Shown: one piece after another, positions 36,001 to 48,191 of the stretch
How positions within the stretch are numbered: the stretch's first letter is position 1
How the letters are laid out: the number at the start of each line of letters is the position of its first letter
Assembly (NCBI RefSeq): GCF_028769735.1
Contig: NC_088200.1
Coordinates: 72,941,394-73,005,393, forward strand
DNA: 64,000 nt
Reading direction: 5' to 3'
Source of the DNA: Zonotrichia leucophrys gambelii
Taxonomy: Eukaryota; Chordata; Aves; Passeriformes; Passerellidae
Position numbers and translations under genes: made by a program
Notes under the pieces: generated by a model
Told to the model about the DNA's origin: nothing
The model's input: the letters and a program-made list of their open reading frames with translations, nothing else
Databases searched by the model: none

Positions 36001-36407
36001 AGAAATGCTCATGGATCATTAGCCACTCGGTCAGGCACTCACACTTTTTGCCCTAGGCACCATTTTTCCAACCTACCAGGACAAAATGTGGCTTGCCCAG
36101 GACTGGCAGGCACCCCAGTGCCACAGCCTGAATCTTCTTCCCTTTGAAGGACAGTGAGTGGTCAGGGATTCCAGCTCCTGCAAGAGTCTCATTTCCCCCA
36201 TCAGTGCTGGCATCTGCCACTGCCTTTGACAAAATAAAAGGCCCAAATAAAAGACAGACAGCTCCTGCTTGCCACCGGGGCTTTTTTGAGCAGAATTCTC
36301 AAACTCAAGCAAGGATGTGTGCTCGGTGTGCTGCAAGTTTTGGCAATCTCTTGTTTTTCCCTGGTGGGCTCAGCACTTGTACATCTGTGCCCTGAGCTCA
36401 GCTTTGG
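33068..36407. other. unique sequence, no gene recognised
   Basis: Contains a 19-bp tandem duplication at 34181-34218 and a T run at 34314-34330. The plus frame 34414-34878 (154 aa) is unusually long for this composition, but its peptide is not recognised and it has no splice or start support. Confidence 0.45.
34181..34218 (+). repeat. 19-bp tandem duplication
   Basis: TCTCCATGGACTATTTCCT occurs twice head to tail (34181-34199 and 34200-34218) without differences, so it is a recent small duplication. Confidence 0.95.
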
Positions 36408-38957
36408 CTATGTCTGCCCCAAAATGCATTTGTTGAGCAGTGTTTTGCCTGATACCTTCACTCTTCTGTGCCCAGAACCCTCAGTGGAACTGCTCCACCT
36501 CTCTGGGGCGCTGTCACCTGTGTCACTGTCACCTGTGTCACTGCCACCAAACCCCAACCACTCCTTGATGGAATGTGGTTGGGAGTGGGATTTGTAGCAG
36601 CTTCCATCTATCTGGATGCACTGAGAGGGATCCTCTCCAGCTGAGCTGTGTCTAGCAGAGGCTGGGGCAAGGCCTCTCCTTACCATGTGAGATTTGTGAT
36701 TCAGGATTTGTGTCCTTTCCTGGAAGCGGAGCAGCTCATCACAGTGTGAAAGCCACCTCACAGGAGCCCACAGCTGAAGTGGAGCCATGTCCCACGATGC
36801 TGGGCTAAATGGATTTATTTCAGCATCCTCTCCTGTCACTGCTTCTTGCCCTGAAGAGGTCAGCTGTGCCCCAGAGTCTGCTTCTCCACTCCACGCAGCT
36901 GCCAAGCTTGGAAAACTCTGTTTTTGCTCCTCTCTGCAGGATCTTACACAACTTCTCAATTCTTCCAGCATCTACAGGAAAGATTTCTTACTTTTCCCTC
37001 ATCACAAAGCCTCCTTCATGCCCAAGAACTCTCAGAAATCAGTCAGGGAATACCCATTGCTCTCTGGAGAGGCACTCAGGTGAGAACTAAGTGTGCCTTC
37101 CCCCAAAATATCACCTGCTCAGCTGCAGGGGATGGTGACGCTCACAAGAGCTCCCCCAAAATACCTGAATTCCAGCAGCTGAAATTCCAGGGAACTGACA
37201 TTTCACCCAGGGAAGGAAGGTGTCAGGCATCTGTGGCAAAAAGGAAAACTTGAGTCTCGGAGTAACTCTACGAAACAAGGAGAAAATGGGAGAGCAGGGA
37301 AATGTTAGATTCAATTTTTGCACTTTTCAAACTGAGTGGCAGATTTCAGTTCCAGGCTTGCTTGGATGCTGCTGGCTCAAGCCACAAAATAGATAAAATT
37401 TAAAGTGCCCTCTGGATCAGATAGCACATATTTTGTAGAGATGATGCTGCACGGTTTGGCCACAGCCAAGGACAGCAAGAGTCTGCCTTGTGCAGAGCTT
37501 TAACCACAACACAGGCCTGATTTAAACCACTTTCCTGTTCCTTTCAACACCCTGACAAAGCTGGAAATCTATGGCAGTGCATACGCTGTGCAGTGATTTT
37601 AATGCAAAAAAATTGTGTACAGATATGACTGAGATGTTTCAAACTGATAAAGACAATAAGTAAGGATAAAAGCAAAAAGAAAAGAAAGTTCAGCCTGAAA
37701 GTGCATGTTTGAACTGGGCTGTTTGGACAGTCCTAGCCTGACTTGGAGGGAGCAGGGCAAAGCCCTTCTCACTGCTTATCTGCAGAGCTATTCTTGGCTT
37801 CTCCATCTCAGGTTTTAGTTTGAATATCTGCAATTATTTACCTACAGCATGTACCAATTTTTTTTTCTCCCTCTTGTTGAACAATGACTAATTGCCTCAT
37901 GTGAAGGCAAATATTTAAGTATGTGTGCAGGAAAGCTTTTCCCTCCCAGACAGATAGCAGCACTGTAAAAAGCCTGGTGGCTCATACGTGGGGTTTCACG
38001 TGTTTTGCTTAATTTCTAAGCAAATTTCTAAATTTCTAAGCTCTGTGAGGTTTAAAAAGCATCAGAGTTGTCATGTCAAGGTTTTAAAGCACAGCCTGAA
38101 GTGGTCTTTTCAATACAAAATGCATGCAAACTTCCCTGTGTGTATACAGTTCATACAAAGCCTCAAAAGAGAAATTGAAATAAGAATAGATTTATGTAAA
38201 AAGAAAAACAGGAACTGACTAATCAGCAAAATTTCACAATTTTCTTCAGCACAGAGAAAACATAAGATATTTGCAACACTTGCTGCTTAAATAAGCTGCA
38301 CAAAATTACTGTATAAAGTTATTAAAAAAAATTTATATTTTTTTTAAAGGGTGAAGCTTTCCAAGTTACCTTGCCTTACACTTTAGTCTTTTGACAAACC
38401 AGTCACAATACCTTTTCTCAACAAATCCCAGGGTTTTGGGAAGAAAGTCTAGGACAAAAGCTCAGGATTAAATGATTGTTTCATTGCACTTTGTACTGTA
38501 AAAATTTAGGCATTTGCTTAATCTTAGATGAATTGTTGGCTATTTGTTGGCAATTCACTAAAATGCAGTTTATGTCTCAGAGTTTTTCTGTATCACAGGC
38601 AATAGCACAAGGTCTCTTTTGTGATCAAATCTTTTATCCATGCAATACAGGTGCAGACAGAAAATTTGTGTACACCAAATGGCATCCTGAAAAATGCTCT
38701 TTTTATATAATATAAATAAAATCACAAGGGAAAGAAAAAAAAAAAAAGAAAAGTGATCTCACACTTAAATTGGCACGTGCAAAAGCACATAATGTTCAGA
38801 TGGAAGTTTATTCAGATAATTTCCAAGCCTGGTCACCTGATTTCTGGGGAAGCAAGGCTTGTACAACGTGCTAAGCTCAACACCACTTTCTCAGTTTTTC
38901 CCCAAAGAGGATTCCAAAGAGTTTGCAAACTCATCAGCCTGAAATCTCCTATTTTAC
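36408..38957. other. unique sequence with a 15-bp minisatellite
   Basis: The unit CTGTCACCTGTGTCA is repeated about 2.5 times at 36511-36548. It gives the Asp-Thr-Gly-Asp-Ser repeats of the 187-aa minus frame (36408-36971), which is otherwise unrecognised and probably chance in GC-richer DNA. The rest shows nothing recognisable. Confidence 0.45.
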
Positions 38958-39095
38958 CACAGAAAAATTTATATTGGTCATCCAGGCACCGTTCCACCTC
39001 TTCCAGATGTTGCCTTTCGTTTTCATTTTGGTTTGCATTGTCTGAGATAAGTGACACCAGGATGGCAATGTAAGCCTGCAGAACAGCATGTCCTG
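38958..39095 (-). other. candidate coding exon, 46 codons (unassigned)
   Basis: On the minus strand an acceptor-like site ending CATCCAACAG lies downstream of a long T tract and precedes a 138-bp open segment. This ends at a donor-like TGTG/GTAAAA (38952-38961). Both ends would be phase 1. The peptide begins GHAVLQAYIAILVSLISDN and continues with an acidic-basic stretch containing ERQHLEEVERCLDDQYKFF. That pattern looks like a real amphipathic helical protein, possibly of HEAT/armadillo type, rather than translated noise. No family can be named, and no neighbouring exon is confidently linked. If real, it belongs to a gene read leftwards. Confidence 0.28.
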
Positions 39096-39887
39096 CTGTT
39101 GGATGTAAGTGATGCAAAAAAAAAAAAAAAAATCAAAATAAAACAGAAAAAAAAACCCCCTTCTTTCAGCTGTAGATTTGATATCTGTCAGCACATGGAC
39201 TTTTTATTTGAAATTAGAAATAAACTTTTTTTTTCACTTAAAACATCTGGGTCTGCAAGGGAAACAAATGGTTATGGCTTTTTACATGTAGCACAGGACT
39301 TGGTTTTTCCAAAATGCACATGAGGTTCTAACAGTCAGGACCTTGATCACATGGCTGAATATTTAGCCCAAAGGTAAATCTGATGTGCTTTCCTTTAAGC
39401 ACTTCCCAGTGCTGTTCCTACAGAGACCTGAGCCTCAAAGGTAAAATAAAATTGTTTAAATAAAAAGGTTTAAAAGCTAGCTAGCATGAAAAGCCTCCTC
39501 CTCACCCACTTTTATACCCCCAGGGAATAAAATCTCATGTGCAGGATGACTTGCACTTCTCCCACTAATGCTGGAAATTATTGCTGCAATCGCAGATATC
39601 TGAAATTATTTTTTCCAAACAGGGCACCACTAGCATAAGTTGTCCTGCCCTTGTTGACTCAGCACTGAGGGATCCCACCAAGATAATCCATATCTGCTGA
39701 CCACAGGGCACAGTGGTCTCTGCAGAGCACCCAGAGCTCCAGGGAACATCTCACTTGCAGCTGCTGTTCCCAGCATGGTGTGATTTAACTTCAGCAGCAC
39801 ATCCACAGGTCAGGGCCCTCCGTGCAGAAATGTGGGGAAAAGCAGAGCTGAGATAATCCAGTCCCAAGGCAACCCAAACAAATGATA

Positions 39888-39919
39888 ATATATTAAATAA
39901 AAGATATATTAAATAAAAG
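39888..39919 (+). repeat. 16-bp tandem duplication, AT-rich
   Basis: ATATATTAAATAAAAG occurs twice in succession (39888-39903, 39904-39919) without differences. Confidence 0.9.
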
Positions 39920-40232
39920 AAGTAAAGATGCTCTTTACTTCTCGCTACAGCTGGTCACAGCCTGACATTCTCAACAAGACCTTATCTCTCATGGAAACCC
40001 CAAAATGGTTTATCCAGGTGAATTTCTTGTTCAGTTTTCATGGGCTACCGTGGTGCTGTTCATTCGTTCAACGTGAATTCATCTTGATCCAATTAGAGCC
40101 CATCACAGAAAGTGTCTCCTAACACAGCTCAGTCTCTTTGCCAAGTCCAGGTGTAAAATTGTTTGTGCAGGAGGTTGTGGTCTTGTTCTTCACTCCCCTT
40201 GAGGCTAACAGCAATTTTGTTGTTGACTTCAG

Positions 40233-40474
40233 TAGATAACTGTCCAGAATATGAAAAACCCAAGGATTTCGCAGATGAAAACTACTCAGAAAAAAACACA
40301 GAATTCAAGCTTGCCCAGCCTGAATATAATTTTTACACCATAAAATGGTATAAAAACTCCAACACTGTGCTATGGTCACATCACAACACTGATGCACAGG
40401 ACATCAGCTTTTTCAGGAAGTCAGGAAAAGAGCAGGAGCCTGGAGAAAGATTTTCATTGCTCCTCCAGTGCTGA
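40233..40474 (+). other. possible immunoglobulin-domain exon relic
   Basis: After a good acceptor (TTTTGTTGTTGACTTCAG, ending 40232) the plus strand is open in phase 1 to a TGA at 40472. The first 45 residues include DNCPEYEKP, SEKN and YNFYTIKWYKNSN. Their spacing recalls the second Ig domain of interleukin-1-receptor-family proteins (Cys near the start, W-Y/F-K-N later). The second Ig cysteine expected before the W-Y-K motif is not evident, and no donor follows the W-Y-K-N position. No TIR-domain or other receptor exon was seen in the window. It may be a decayed exon or a coincidence. Confidence 0.15.
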
Positions 40475-40649
40475 CCCTTCTCTTTGCCAGTGCAGGCCAC
40501 CCCTAATAACATCAGGACCAATAAGATCCAAACCACAGTCTGTGCTCAGCATTAATCCAGAAAAAGCCCTGAAAAGTCTGGAGGAGGGTTGAGGTGGAAA
40601 ACTGCTGCCATGGAGCATTCAGGACCCAAATGGTTTGCCTGAAATCAAC

Positions 40650-40737
40650 TGAATAATAAACTGAAATTAAATAATAATAAATAATATATAATAACTGAAT
40701 AATAAACTGAAATAAACTGAATAATAAACTGAAATTT
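40650..40737 (+). repeat. degenerate AACTGAATAATAAACTGAAAT minisatellite
   Basis: CTGAATAATAAACTGAAAT-like units recur about three times with AT-rich interruptions. Confidence 0.8.
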
Positions 40738-43700
40738 TCCTGAAAATACTTTAGCAGCTGAAGCCCTTGCCAAACACAAATGCATCCTGGCTGTCCCCTC
40801 CCTCCACCTTTGTCCAGGTAAGATTGCCCTGCTGCTCCCTTCTCCATCCACATTTCTGAAGATTATCTTTACTCCTGAATGATCTATTTACTTTTTTTAC
40901 TGTCTTTTTACTCCATAAATGATCTTTTCTCCTGTCTGTCACAATGAATGCAGCAAGTCTCTTCCCTCTGCCCAGCCTCTCTCAGGAAGATCGTGGAATA
41001 CGTGTCATCTGCCAAATCCCTGGTTGGAAAACTTCAACCAAATATAGAAAGTCTGGACAAGAAATGGGCAATTTTTTATTTTTTTTTCCTCCCTTCTCTG
41101 CTGCCTGGTTTTAAGTCTGTCTGCAGCTGCTGGAGATACAGGGAGCCTTGAAAGGGTGACCACTTTTATTTTTTGACTAGATGGCAAGCCAGGCTGACCA
41201 CAAAGCCATTTTTTATGGTTTTACAAAAGGCATGTGGCAAACCTTGGAAAAGCTACTTAGTCATCCTGTTAGTGACCACTGTCTTGTGGAGTTTTTTTCC
41301 CATTTCTCTCTCCCATATTCCTCACAGAGATTTTTCTGCCACTTCCCACAGCAGAGGCACACTCTCATCAGCTACTCAGCATGTTTAAGAAATGTTTCCC
41401 TGCTGGTTCTAAAATATTTTTTTTGCACAGAGCAGCGTGTCCCAGAGGTGAGATTTAAAACACACTTCTACAGGAAAATTGCTGTTTAACCATGAAAACA
41501 ACTGAGAGCTCATAGAGCTATCCCTAGGAAAAATTACCTTTATGTATGCATCAAAATTTCAGGTGTAGAACTGGACAACTTGGGAAAATTTGGGAAAAAA
41601 ATTTGGGAAAAATATTGGGAAAAATTGGGAAAAAAATAAAGGAAGGGAAAAAAAAAGAACTAGATTTCATGGATATTTAAAAACAATTTTAGAACTCCAA
41701 GGTATTGCTTTGTTGGTAGGAAGTGAGGGACATCCATGCTATTGACCAGTCTCAGATCTAAATTTTGGCACAACTTCTCTGCTATAATATAATGACTGAA
41801 TGTCACTCACAGCCTTTGGCCTTAATCAGACCACTTGCCCAATTTCTGCTCATTTCAATTCCTTCTAAACCTTGCTATTCCCCACCTAGCCACTTGCAAA
41901 GTGAGGGAAACACTATTTTACTTATTTGGGTGTTTTTTTTGGCATGGCAGAGTTAGGTCCCTCCCATCTTCTACGCTGTTCCCTATTCCTTTGAAATAAT
42001 CCATTTAACACCAGGACATATCAAAAGAGCCTTCAAACCTTTCTGTCAGGCACCAGGTGAGAAAAATGCCAGCCTGGATGTGGCAGGATCAATATGTACC
42101 TCAATATGTACTTTTTCAGGACAAATCCCTGCTCCAGGTGCCCCTAGGTGAATATGAGCCAAGTGGAGCTCATTTATCTCAAAAAGCAGAGTTCTGCCTC
42201 AGAAATGCATTGCACAAGGCAAGATGAGGAATTTGCACAAACCTGGGGGACTCCGTGCTTGGTTTCAGACAAGGAATTCTACTCAGGACATAAGAATAAT
42301 CTTGCCAGCACCCATCCACAAAGATTTGCTTTCAAAGCGAGGAATTTGTTCAGTAATTATTCCTTTAGTGCCACTCCAACACAAAAGAGGAAAGGTCTGT
42401 GCCATGGGAGGATGGACACATTTCTTCCTTTGTCTTTTTCAAAGGTGGCTGTATGTGACATCAGAGTCAAGTAGAGGAAAGTTCAGTTAAATCATCAAAA
42501 TTTGTGGGTATAACTCTAGCCAGCCCCCATGAACAGAGCCTGAGTTGCAAAGGAAGCATAAACATTGCATTTAGAAGGGGCTGAGAGCAACTTTAAATTA
42601 TTTTTTATATCAGGGGTTTTACTGAACAAATTAAAGGGAGAAAGTCCTCCAAGTGCTGGAGGAAACAGGAAAATTTATTTATTAATAAAAACAATAAAAA
42701 AATAATAATATAGGTATTCAAATTGCTTCCCTACTTTCATTTTTTCCAGCCCTTCACCCTTCCTCTTTCCTTTTGGAAGGAAGAAAGATTAAAGAAGGAG
42801 AAACATCTGAGGGTAAGAGTGATAGAAGCAATCAGGAGAAGAAACAACCAAGTTCTAACTGAAATAAAGAATAGGAAATTGGGAGAAGTAAATTAAAACT
42901 TTGGGTTGTTCATAAAGAACATAATTTTTCAAGGCTGTGCAAGAAATTCTGGGAGCTTCACCTTTGATTATCCTTTACTAAAGGAACAAACTCATGTTTC
43001 AGACACTGTTCTACACCAACAGGACACTGAAAATGGTCCACCAAAAATACAAAACAGAGAATCTGGATTTGAAAATGCGGCTCCTGAGGGACAGAGGTTT
43101 CCAGTCAAACTCCAGGATCCATTTCTGCCAGGCTGGGAAGAGATCAGGAGCTTGAAGGCACCTGCTGAATGAGCTATTGCGGCCCTGGAGATTTGTCCCA
43201 AAGAAACGAATCCTTTTTTTTTTTTTTTTTGTCATGGAAAAATACTATTCAGATGAACCAATAAAAACTTTCTTTTCTATTTTCCCTTATTGAATGAAAG
43301 TGAAAATGTCAAGAGGGACAGGTTTTTGGGGAAGGCACCTCAGTTTGGGGTACATGCTCTTCTTTGGGAACTCTTTTGAGTTCCTCTGGGAAGAATTTCC
43401 AGCTCATTTCCCCCAGATTATATTTTTTTCACTCAGGAAAAGATAGGTAGCAGGTGGATAAAAAAGCAATATTAAAGTTGATGTGGCAGGAGAAGCAGGA
43501 GGCCATTTCATTCTGTCCCCCCAGTTCTCTGGAAGACCATTTGTCTGCTGGTATTTACCTCAGGAACACTCCAAATATCAGTCAATTTGTGTTTATTTTT
43601 CAGAGCTTGGCACAGTATCTAGTAATTGTTTTTACATTTCACTAAAAGAGATAGATAAAAGGGCTGCAAAATGTGTATATTTTTAAAGCTAGTTTTCCAC

Positions 43701-44836
43701 AAAGTGTACACAACCAGGCTGAAACATGGCCCCATTGAGCACTGGTGTTTTGAAAGGAAGTTATTACTTTCAGCCATAGCAAACCATATCACAGCTTTCT
43801 TTGTAATGAGTGAAACTAGAAAAGAAAACGTTTTTATTGATTCATCTGAATAATAATTTTCCATTACAAATAAAAGGGGAAAAAAAGGATTTGTTTCTTT
43901 GGGAAATTTTGTTTTTAAGAGGCTCAAATGAGTTACTGAAACACAAAACTACACTGGATTCCACCATCTCTAATTACCTATAAAAACTTATTTGTTCTGA
44001 ACATAAAGGTCTAAAATTTTCCCTAGAGAACCTACAAACACTGGACTTGATTTCAGCCTTAGATACACACAGCCTTGAGAGTCTATACTTAAGAGTAACA
44101 TTCTGGTAATTTTGGTCAGACTGCTCAAAAGCGCATCAAAGGCAGCAAAGGTCATTGTTTTCAGAGAGTTCAGATTGGAAATCACCAATACCCAGAAAAA
44201 TAAAGGGGACTAAGAAATGCTAAGGTTAGTTATATCACAGTGGATGTGTCCATCAGAAAAGAAGCCAAACCAGAGGTAAATGTTTTTAAAATATAAGTAT
44301 ATTTCTTTCGTCCCGCTTACAGAGACTTGGCATCAACCAGAGTGTGCAATGTTATGTGTTACTGGATACCAAAACTCCTCTCATAAACATTCTGTCAATA
44401 TCTCTCCTCTTTAATCTCAGCAAAAGGATGGGTGGCAGCAATTACACAGGATGATTTATTTAAAGTGCTGTAGCAGGCCTAAGCTAATCCACGAGCTCCT
44501 TTTCCTTGCCCAAGCCACGTGGAACTCGTCCTTCAGCCATATATTACAAGACCACAACTCATTTATCTTTCCATTTTCCAAGGAAATCTGGAAACAGAGG
44601 AGACACAAGTGCTTTTCCTGCAGAAAGAGCCAAAGCTGGGTGGAAGATTTGAGGGAGATAACAGAGCACTTCCTATTATTGATCCACATAAGGTCAATAA
44701 GAGGGGGTATTTGTATTTCTCTGTGGCTAAAACCTCAGGCCAGGCTTAGCCGTGGTGAAGGCAGCACAGAATGACACTAATTGCCATATAGTCCCATGGG
44801 ACAGGTGCCCATTTTGCCCTTAATTAAAGGGAAAAC
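40738..44836. other. unique sequence, no gene recognised
   Basis: About 4 kb of mixed DNA. It includes a short TTTGGGAAAA-type repeat (41577-41645) and a T run near 43215-43230. The minus frame 43988-44188 contains the peptide MTFAAFDALLSSLTKITRM. It looks somewhat protein-like, but it lacks a good acceptor and was not called. Confidence 0.45.
41577..41645 (+). repeat. TTGGGAAAA-type short tandem repeat
   Basis: Five or six units of (A)nTTGGGAAAA with variable A number follow one another. Confidence 0.85.
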
Positions 44837-45206
44837 TGTGACCATGGTCACAGGGGTCTCAGGTTGAGGGAAGAGACGAGGATCTGACTCCATGTTTCAG
44901 AAGGCTTGATTTATTAATTTATGGTATATATTACATTAAAACTATACTAAAAGAATAGAAGAAAAGGTTTCTTCAGAAGGCTAGCTAAGAATAGAATAGA
45001 AAAGAATGATAACAAAGGTTTGTGGCTCGGACAGAGAGTCTGTGATTGGCCATTAGTTACAAACATCCCACATGGCCAATCCCAGATGCACCTGTTGCAT
45101 TCCACAGCAGCAGATAACCATTGTTTACATTTTGTTCCTGAGGCCTCTCAGCTTCTCAGGAGGAAAAATCTTAAAGAACATATTTTCATAAAAGATGTGT
45201 GTGACA
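44837..45206 (-). mobile_element. solo LTR, family A copy 2
   Basis: A 370-bp minus-orientation copy of the LTR at 28484. The perfect 6-bp target duplication GAAAAC flanks it at 44831-44836 and 45207-45212. On the plus strand it starts TGTGACCATGGTCACA and ends ...TGTGTGTGACA. Shared internal landmarks are GATCTGACTCCATGTTTCAG, the CCAAT motif in GATTGGCCATTA and TAACCATTGTTTACATTTTG. A short segment found in the other two copies (around GACAGAGAGCCGAGCC) is deleted here. There is no internal retroviral sequence. Confidence 0.95.
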
Positions 45207-45242
45207 GAAAACTCCTCAGAGAGGGAGCGCGGGGCGCATTTA

Positions 45243-45290
45243 GTGAATCAGGCCTCATCAGGCCTCACCAGGCCTCATCAGGCCCAGAAC
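45243..45290 (+). repeat. 10-bp CATCAGGCCT minisatellite
   Basis: About four imperfect units of (A/C)ATCAGGCCTC follow each other just beyond the LTR. Confidence 0.85.
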
Positions 45291-45711
45291 AGCCTGGGGC
45301 ACTCTGGGGTGACCAAAACCCGCTGCCTTTGAGGAGTTCCCCTTTGTAAAAGCTGCTGCAGAGCCTCAGAGGCAGGGATCCAGGCTCACACCCTCCTCCC
45401 TCCAGATGCTTGGAGCAGCTCAGCTTGCAGGAGCCTGGCTCCAGAACTGATCCCTCTGTGCTGGGTGGGTCCTTGGTTCAAAGCCATCTCCTCGGCATCT
45501 CCCAGCTTTCCCAGCACCTGTCTGAGCAAAGGAGAGGTGCCAAGCTCGCAGCCAGAGCAATGTGCAGGCTCCCTGGTGAGGTCTCAGCAGTGGAAACAGG
45601 GCTCTGCAGGACCTGTGCTAACCCTGCCTCAGCCAGCAGGATCTGTCTCAGCCTTTCACAGCATTCTGCCAGGCTCCAGGAAAGCTGCACTAACTGGCAA
45701 AACCCCTTATT

Positions 45712-46064
45712 CTCTTCTCCTTCTCTCCTCCTCTCCTCTCCTCTCTCCTCCTCTCCTCTCCTCTCCTCTCCTCTCCTCTCCTCTCCTCTCCTCTCCTCTC
45801 CTCTCCTCTCCTCTCCTCTCCTCTCCTCTCCTCTCCTCTCCTCTCCTCTCCTCTCCTCTCCTCTCCTCTCCTCTCCTCTCCTCTCCTCTCCTCTCCTCTC
45901 CTCTCCTCTCCTCTCCTCTCCTCTCCTCTCCTCTCCTCTCCTCTCCTCTCCTCTCCTCTCCTCTCCTCTCCTCTCCTCTCCTCTCCTCTCCTCTCCTCTC
46001 CTCTTCCCTCTCCTCTCCTCTCCCTCTTCCCTCTTCCCTCTTCCCTCTTCCCTCTTCCTCTCTG
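45712..46064 (+). repeat. (CCTCT)n pentamer array grading into (TTCCCTC)n
   Basis: After an irregular start, the pentamer CTCCT/CCTCT runs almost uninterrupted for roughly 290 bases to about 46005. It then changes to five or six units of the heptamer TTCCCTC (46020-46060). The plus-strand frames of 260 and 302 aa that cross it translate as endless Ser-Ser-Pro-Leu-Leu and are artefacts, as is the Arg/Glu/Gly-rich minus frame. Confidence 0.98.
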
Positions 46065-47286
46065 CAGGGAAAGGTGATGAACAAATCCAGGCTCAAGCTG
46101 GCACTCGGGATAAATACTGGGATAAAGATCTCTGGCAATTTAGTTTATGGGGAAGCCAGGGTTTTTTATGTGGGGGGAGGTGGGATAAATAAGGATGTTC
46201 TGGAGGAACTTTTCCCACCCTCATCCCAGCATTATTCTTTCCTCATTCCTGCCCCATTTGCAAAGCATTTGATATTCACGAACCCTCAGATGTCAGCTGA
46301 TAAAAGTCCTATAGAAGTGCAAAGAACTCCTATTGCTGGGAAAAAAGGAATCCAGGGAAATATCTCTGCCTGATGCAGAGACAGGGAGGGGAACTGTCAC
46401 TTGTCCAGCTCCTTCTTGATAGCTCTTCCCCTCCTGCACTGTCCTCAGACTTCTGAAATAAATTAACTGCCCAAAGCCTGGCCTTTTCCCAAAGAGCCAA
46501 GAAACCAGAAAGAAATAGGGAAAAAAGAAAAAAAAAAAGAAAGCAAGCAAAAATTTTCCTCTTTTCAAGCAACTTTTCCTGATTACCTACCTTCAGACAT
46601 CTTTTTTATCTTGCAGCTGAATTGCGTGTTGTCCTCCATCCATGTTAATTTTGTCTTTTAATTATATTATGGTGTTATGCACTTGCACCTCACTGTGAGC
46701 ATTTTTCTTGTCTTTGCATCTCTCTGTTTTAGCACAGAAATCTTTACAGCTCTTCTAAACAGCAGAACTGAAAGCAGCTTAGGTGGGCTGATGTTCAAAA
46801 GGTCCTTTCTGTGATGGGTCCACCAGAGGTGCTACCAATGGATCTTTCCTGCTCTCCTCAGAATTCAAATGAATATCAAAATCAAAAGATTGGGTTTTGT
46901 TCTGCATACATCAAGTGCTCAGTTATATCTGGTTGACATCTGATTTTTCCTAAGCTTGTTTTGTAGTTTGTCCATAGAGAAATGGATTACCATCAAAAAC
47001 CCTCCTTAAAAAACATAGCTTCACTTTAGGGGGGAAAAAATATTCCTAAACAAGACAACACTTGAGAAGTGTTTAAAATTAAGCACTTGTTTATGAGACC
47101 GGAGCTTTCATTTCAGAAGGGTTTGGATATTTATGTGAGAAGAGTGTCAAGAAGCACAGACATGCTGAAAAGACATCCAGTCCTTCTGATTTACAGGTGC
47201 TCAGGATCTGTCACCTTGACAAAAAGTTCCCTGTTCCCAAACATTCACCTTCCAGGTGCCTTTGGAGCTTAAATCTCTTCCACAAA
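46065..47286. other. unique sequence, nothing recognised
   Basis: Single-copy DNA with an A-rich stretch near 46515-46545. No gene or repeat family is recognised. Confidence 0.5.
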
Positions 47287-47552
47287 AGTATTGGGGAAAA
47301 AAAAAGAAGAATGTAATATCTTACTTTTACTCGTCTCCTTTAAAATTATTAGTGCCCTGTTGCACTCCAGATATTATGAAAATACTTGAAATTTTCTTTC
47401 TTTCCTGTTTTTTTCTTAATTTTTTTTTCTTCCCATCATGCATTTAACTATTACAGGATAACAAAAAAACTAAAGGTGTATTGGAAAAACAAAGAAGAAT
47501 GTAATATCTTACTTTTACTCATCTCCTTTAAAATTATTAGTGCCCTGCTGCA
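47287..47552 (+). repeat. local duplication: segments A, B and A'
   Basis: Segment A (47287-47364, from GTATTGG through AGAAGAATGTAATATCTTAC to CCCTGTTGCA) recurs as A' at 47478-47552, with a 190-base offset and very few differences. Segment B between them (47365-47476, from CTCCAGATATTATGAAAATAC to AACTAAAGG) recurs about 1.2 kb away as B' at 48577-48686. It is not a recognised transposable element. Confidence 0.9.
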
Positions 47553-48191
47553 AGTGAAGATTCCCTTCATAGACACTATTGCCTATTAAAGGAAAAAGGT
47601 TGGTTTTTACAATTAATCTGTTGATTATTTCTTTACTTTGACTCTTCTCTGGGGCAAAACCAATAACCTGGAGGGACATATCTGTGATTACCCCATGGAA
47701 TACTCAGACATAATGGCACTAAAACTCAATGTGTCACTTGAAACCTCACCCATGGGTGGTTTAGCCCAACAGATAATAAAGAGAGACAGAATGCCTGAAC
47801 TTTGATTGCATTTAATGTTTCCAGCTGAGAGGAGGCAGTGATAGGTACTCAATAATTATACTGGGCTAGCTGGAAATCCCATCTGCAGCTCCTGAGAGCT
47901 CTTCAGGCAAGTCCCAAAGAAAAACTGATAAAACATCCCCCTGTCTGAGTCAGCCTGATTGCACTGACAACAGTGGATTAATGTCTGCAAAAATGCTGAG
48001 CTGTCTAGTTCAAAACTTTCTGGGAAGTGAGCAAGAATCCCTTCCAAGAAAGAAATTAGGCTGTCTGATTCCATACTAAAAACTCTTATTTTCCTGTGTG
48101 CAATATTACTTAAGCCATGTTTCTGAAAGAAGCCAGATTCGCTAATGCAAGCCTAGCAACTGTTTTTTGAGCATTTTTTCACCTCATGGGC
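47553..48191. other. unique sequence with a possible minus-strand coding segment
   Basis: On the minus strand an acceptor-like GAGTTTTTAG (right of 48075) precedes an open frame to 47856. It includes MESDSLISFLEGILAHFPES and is helical in character. A weak donor-like CCCA/GTATAA lies near 47860. No family is recognised, and chance is the default reading. Confidence 0.2.

Noticed and set aside
36408..36971. 187-aa minus-strand frame
   Set aside because: It lies in GC-richer DNA with a minisatellite. There are no recognisable domains, splice sites or homologous motifs.
45410..46373. Two plus-strand frames of 260 and 302 aa with a Ser-Ser-Pro-Leu-Leu repeat
   Set aside because: They are translations of the CCTCT pentamer array. 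A pentamer without stops stays open in several frames.
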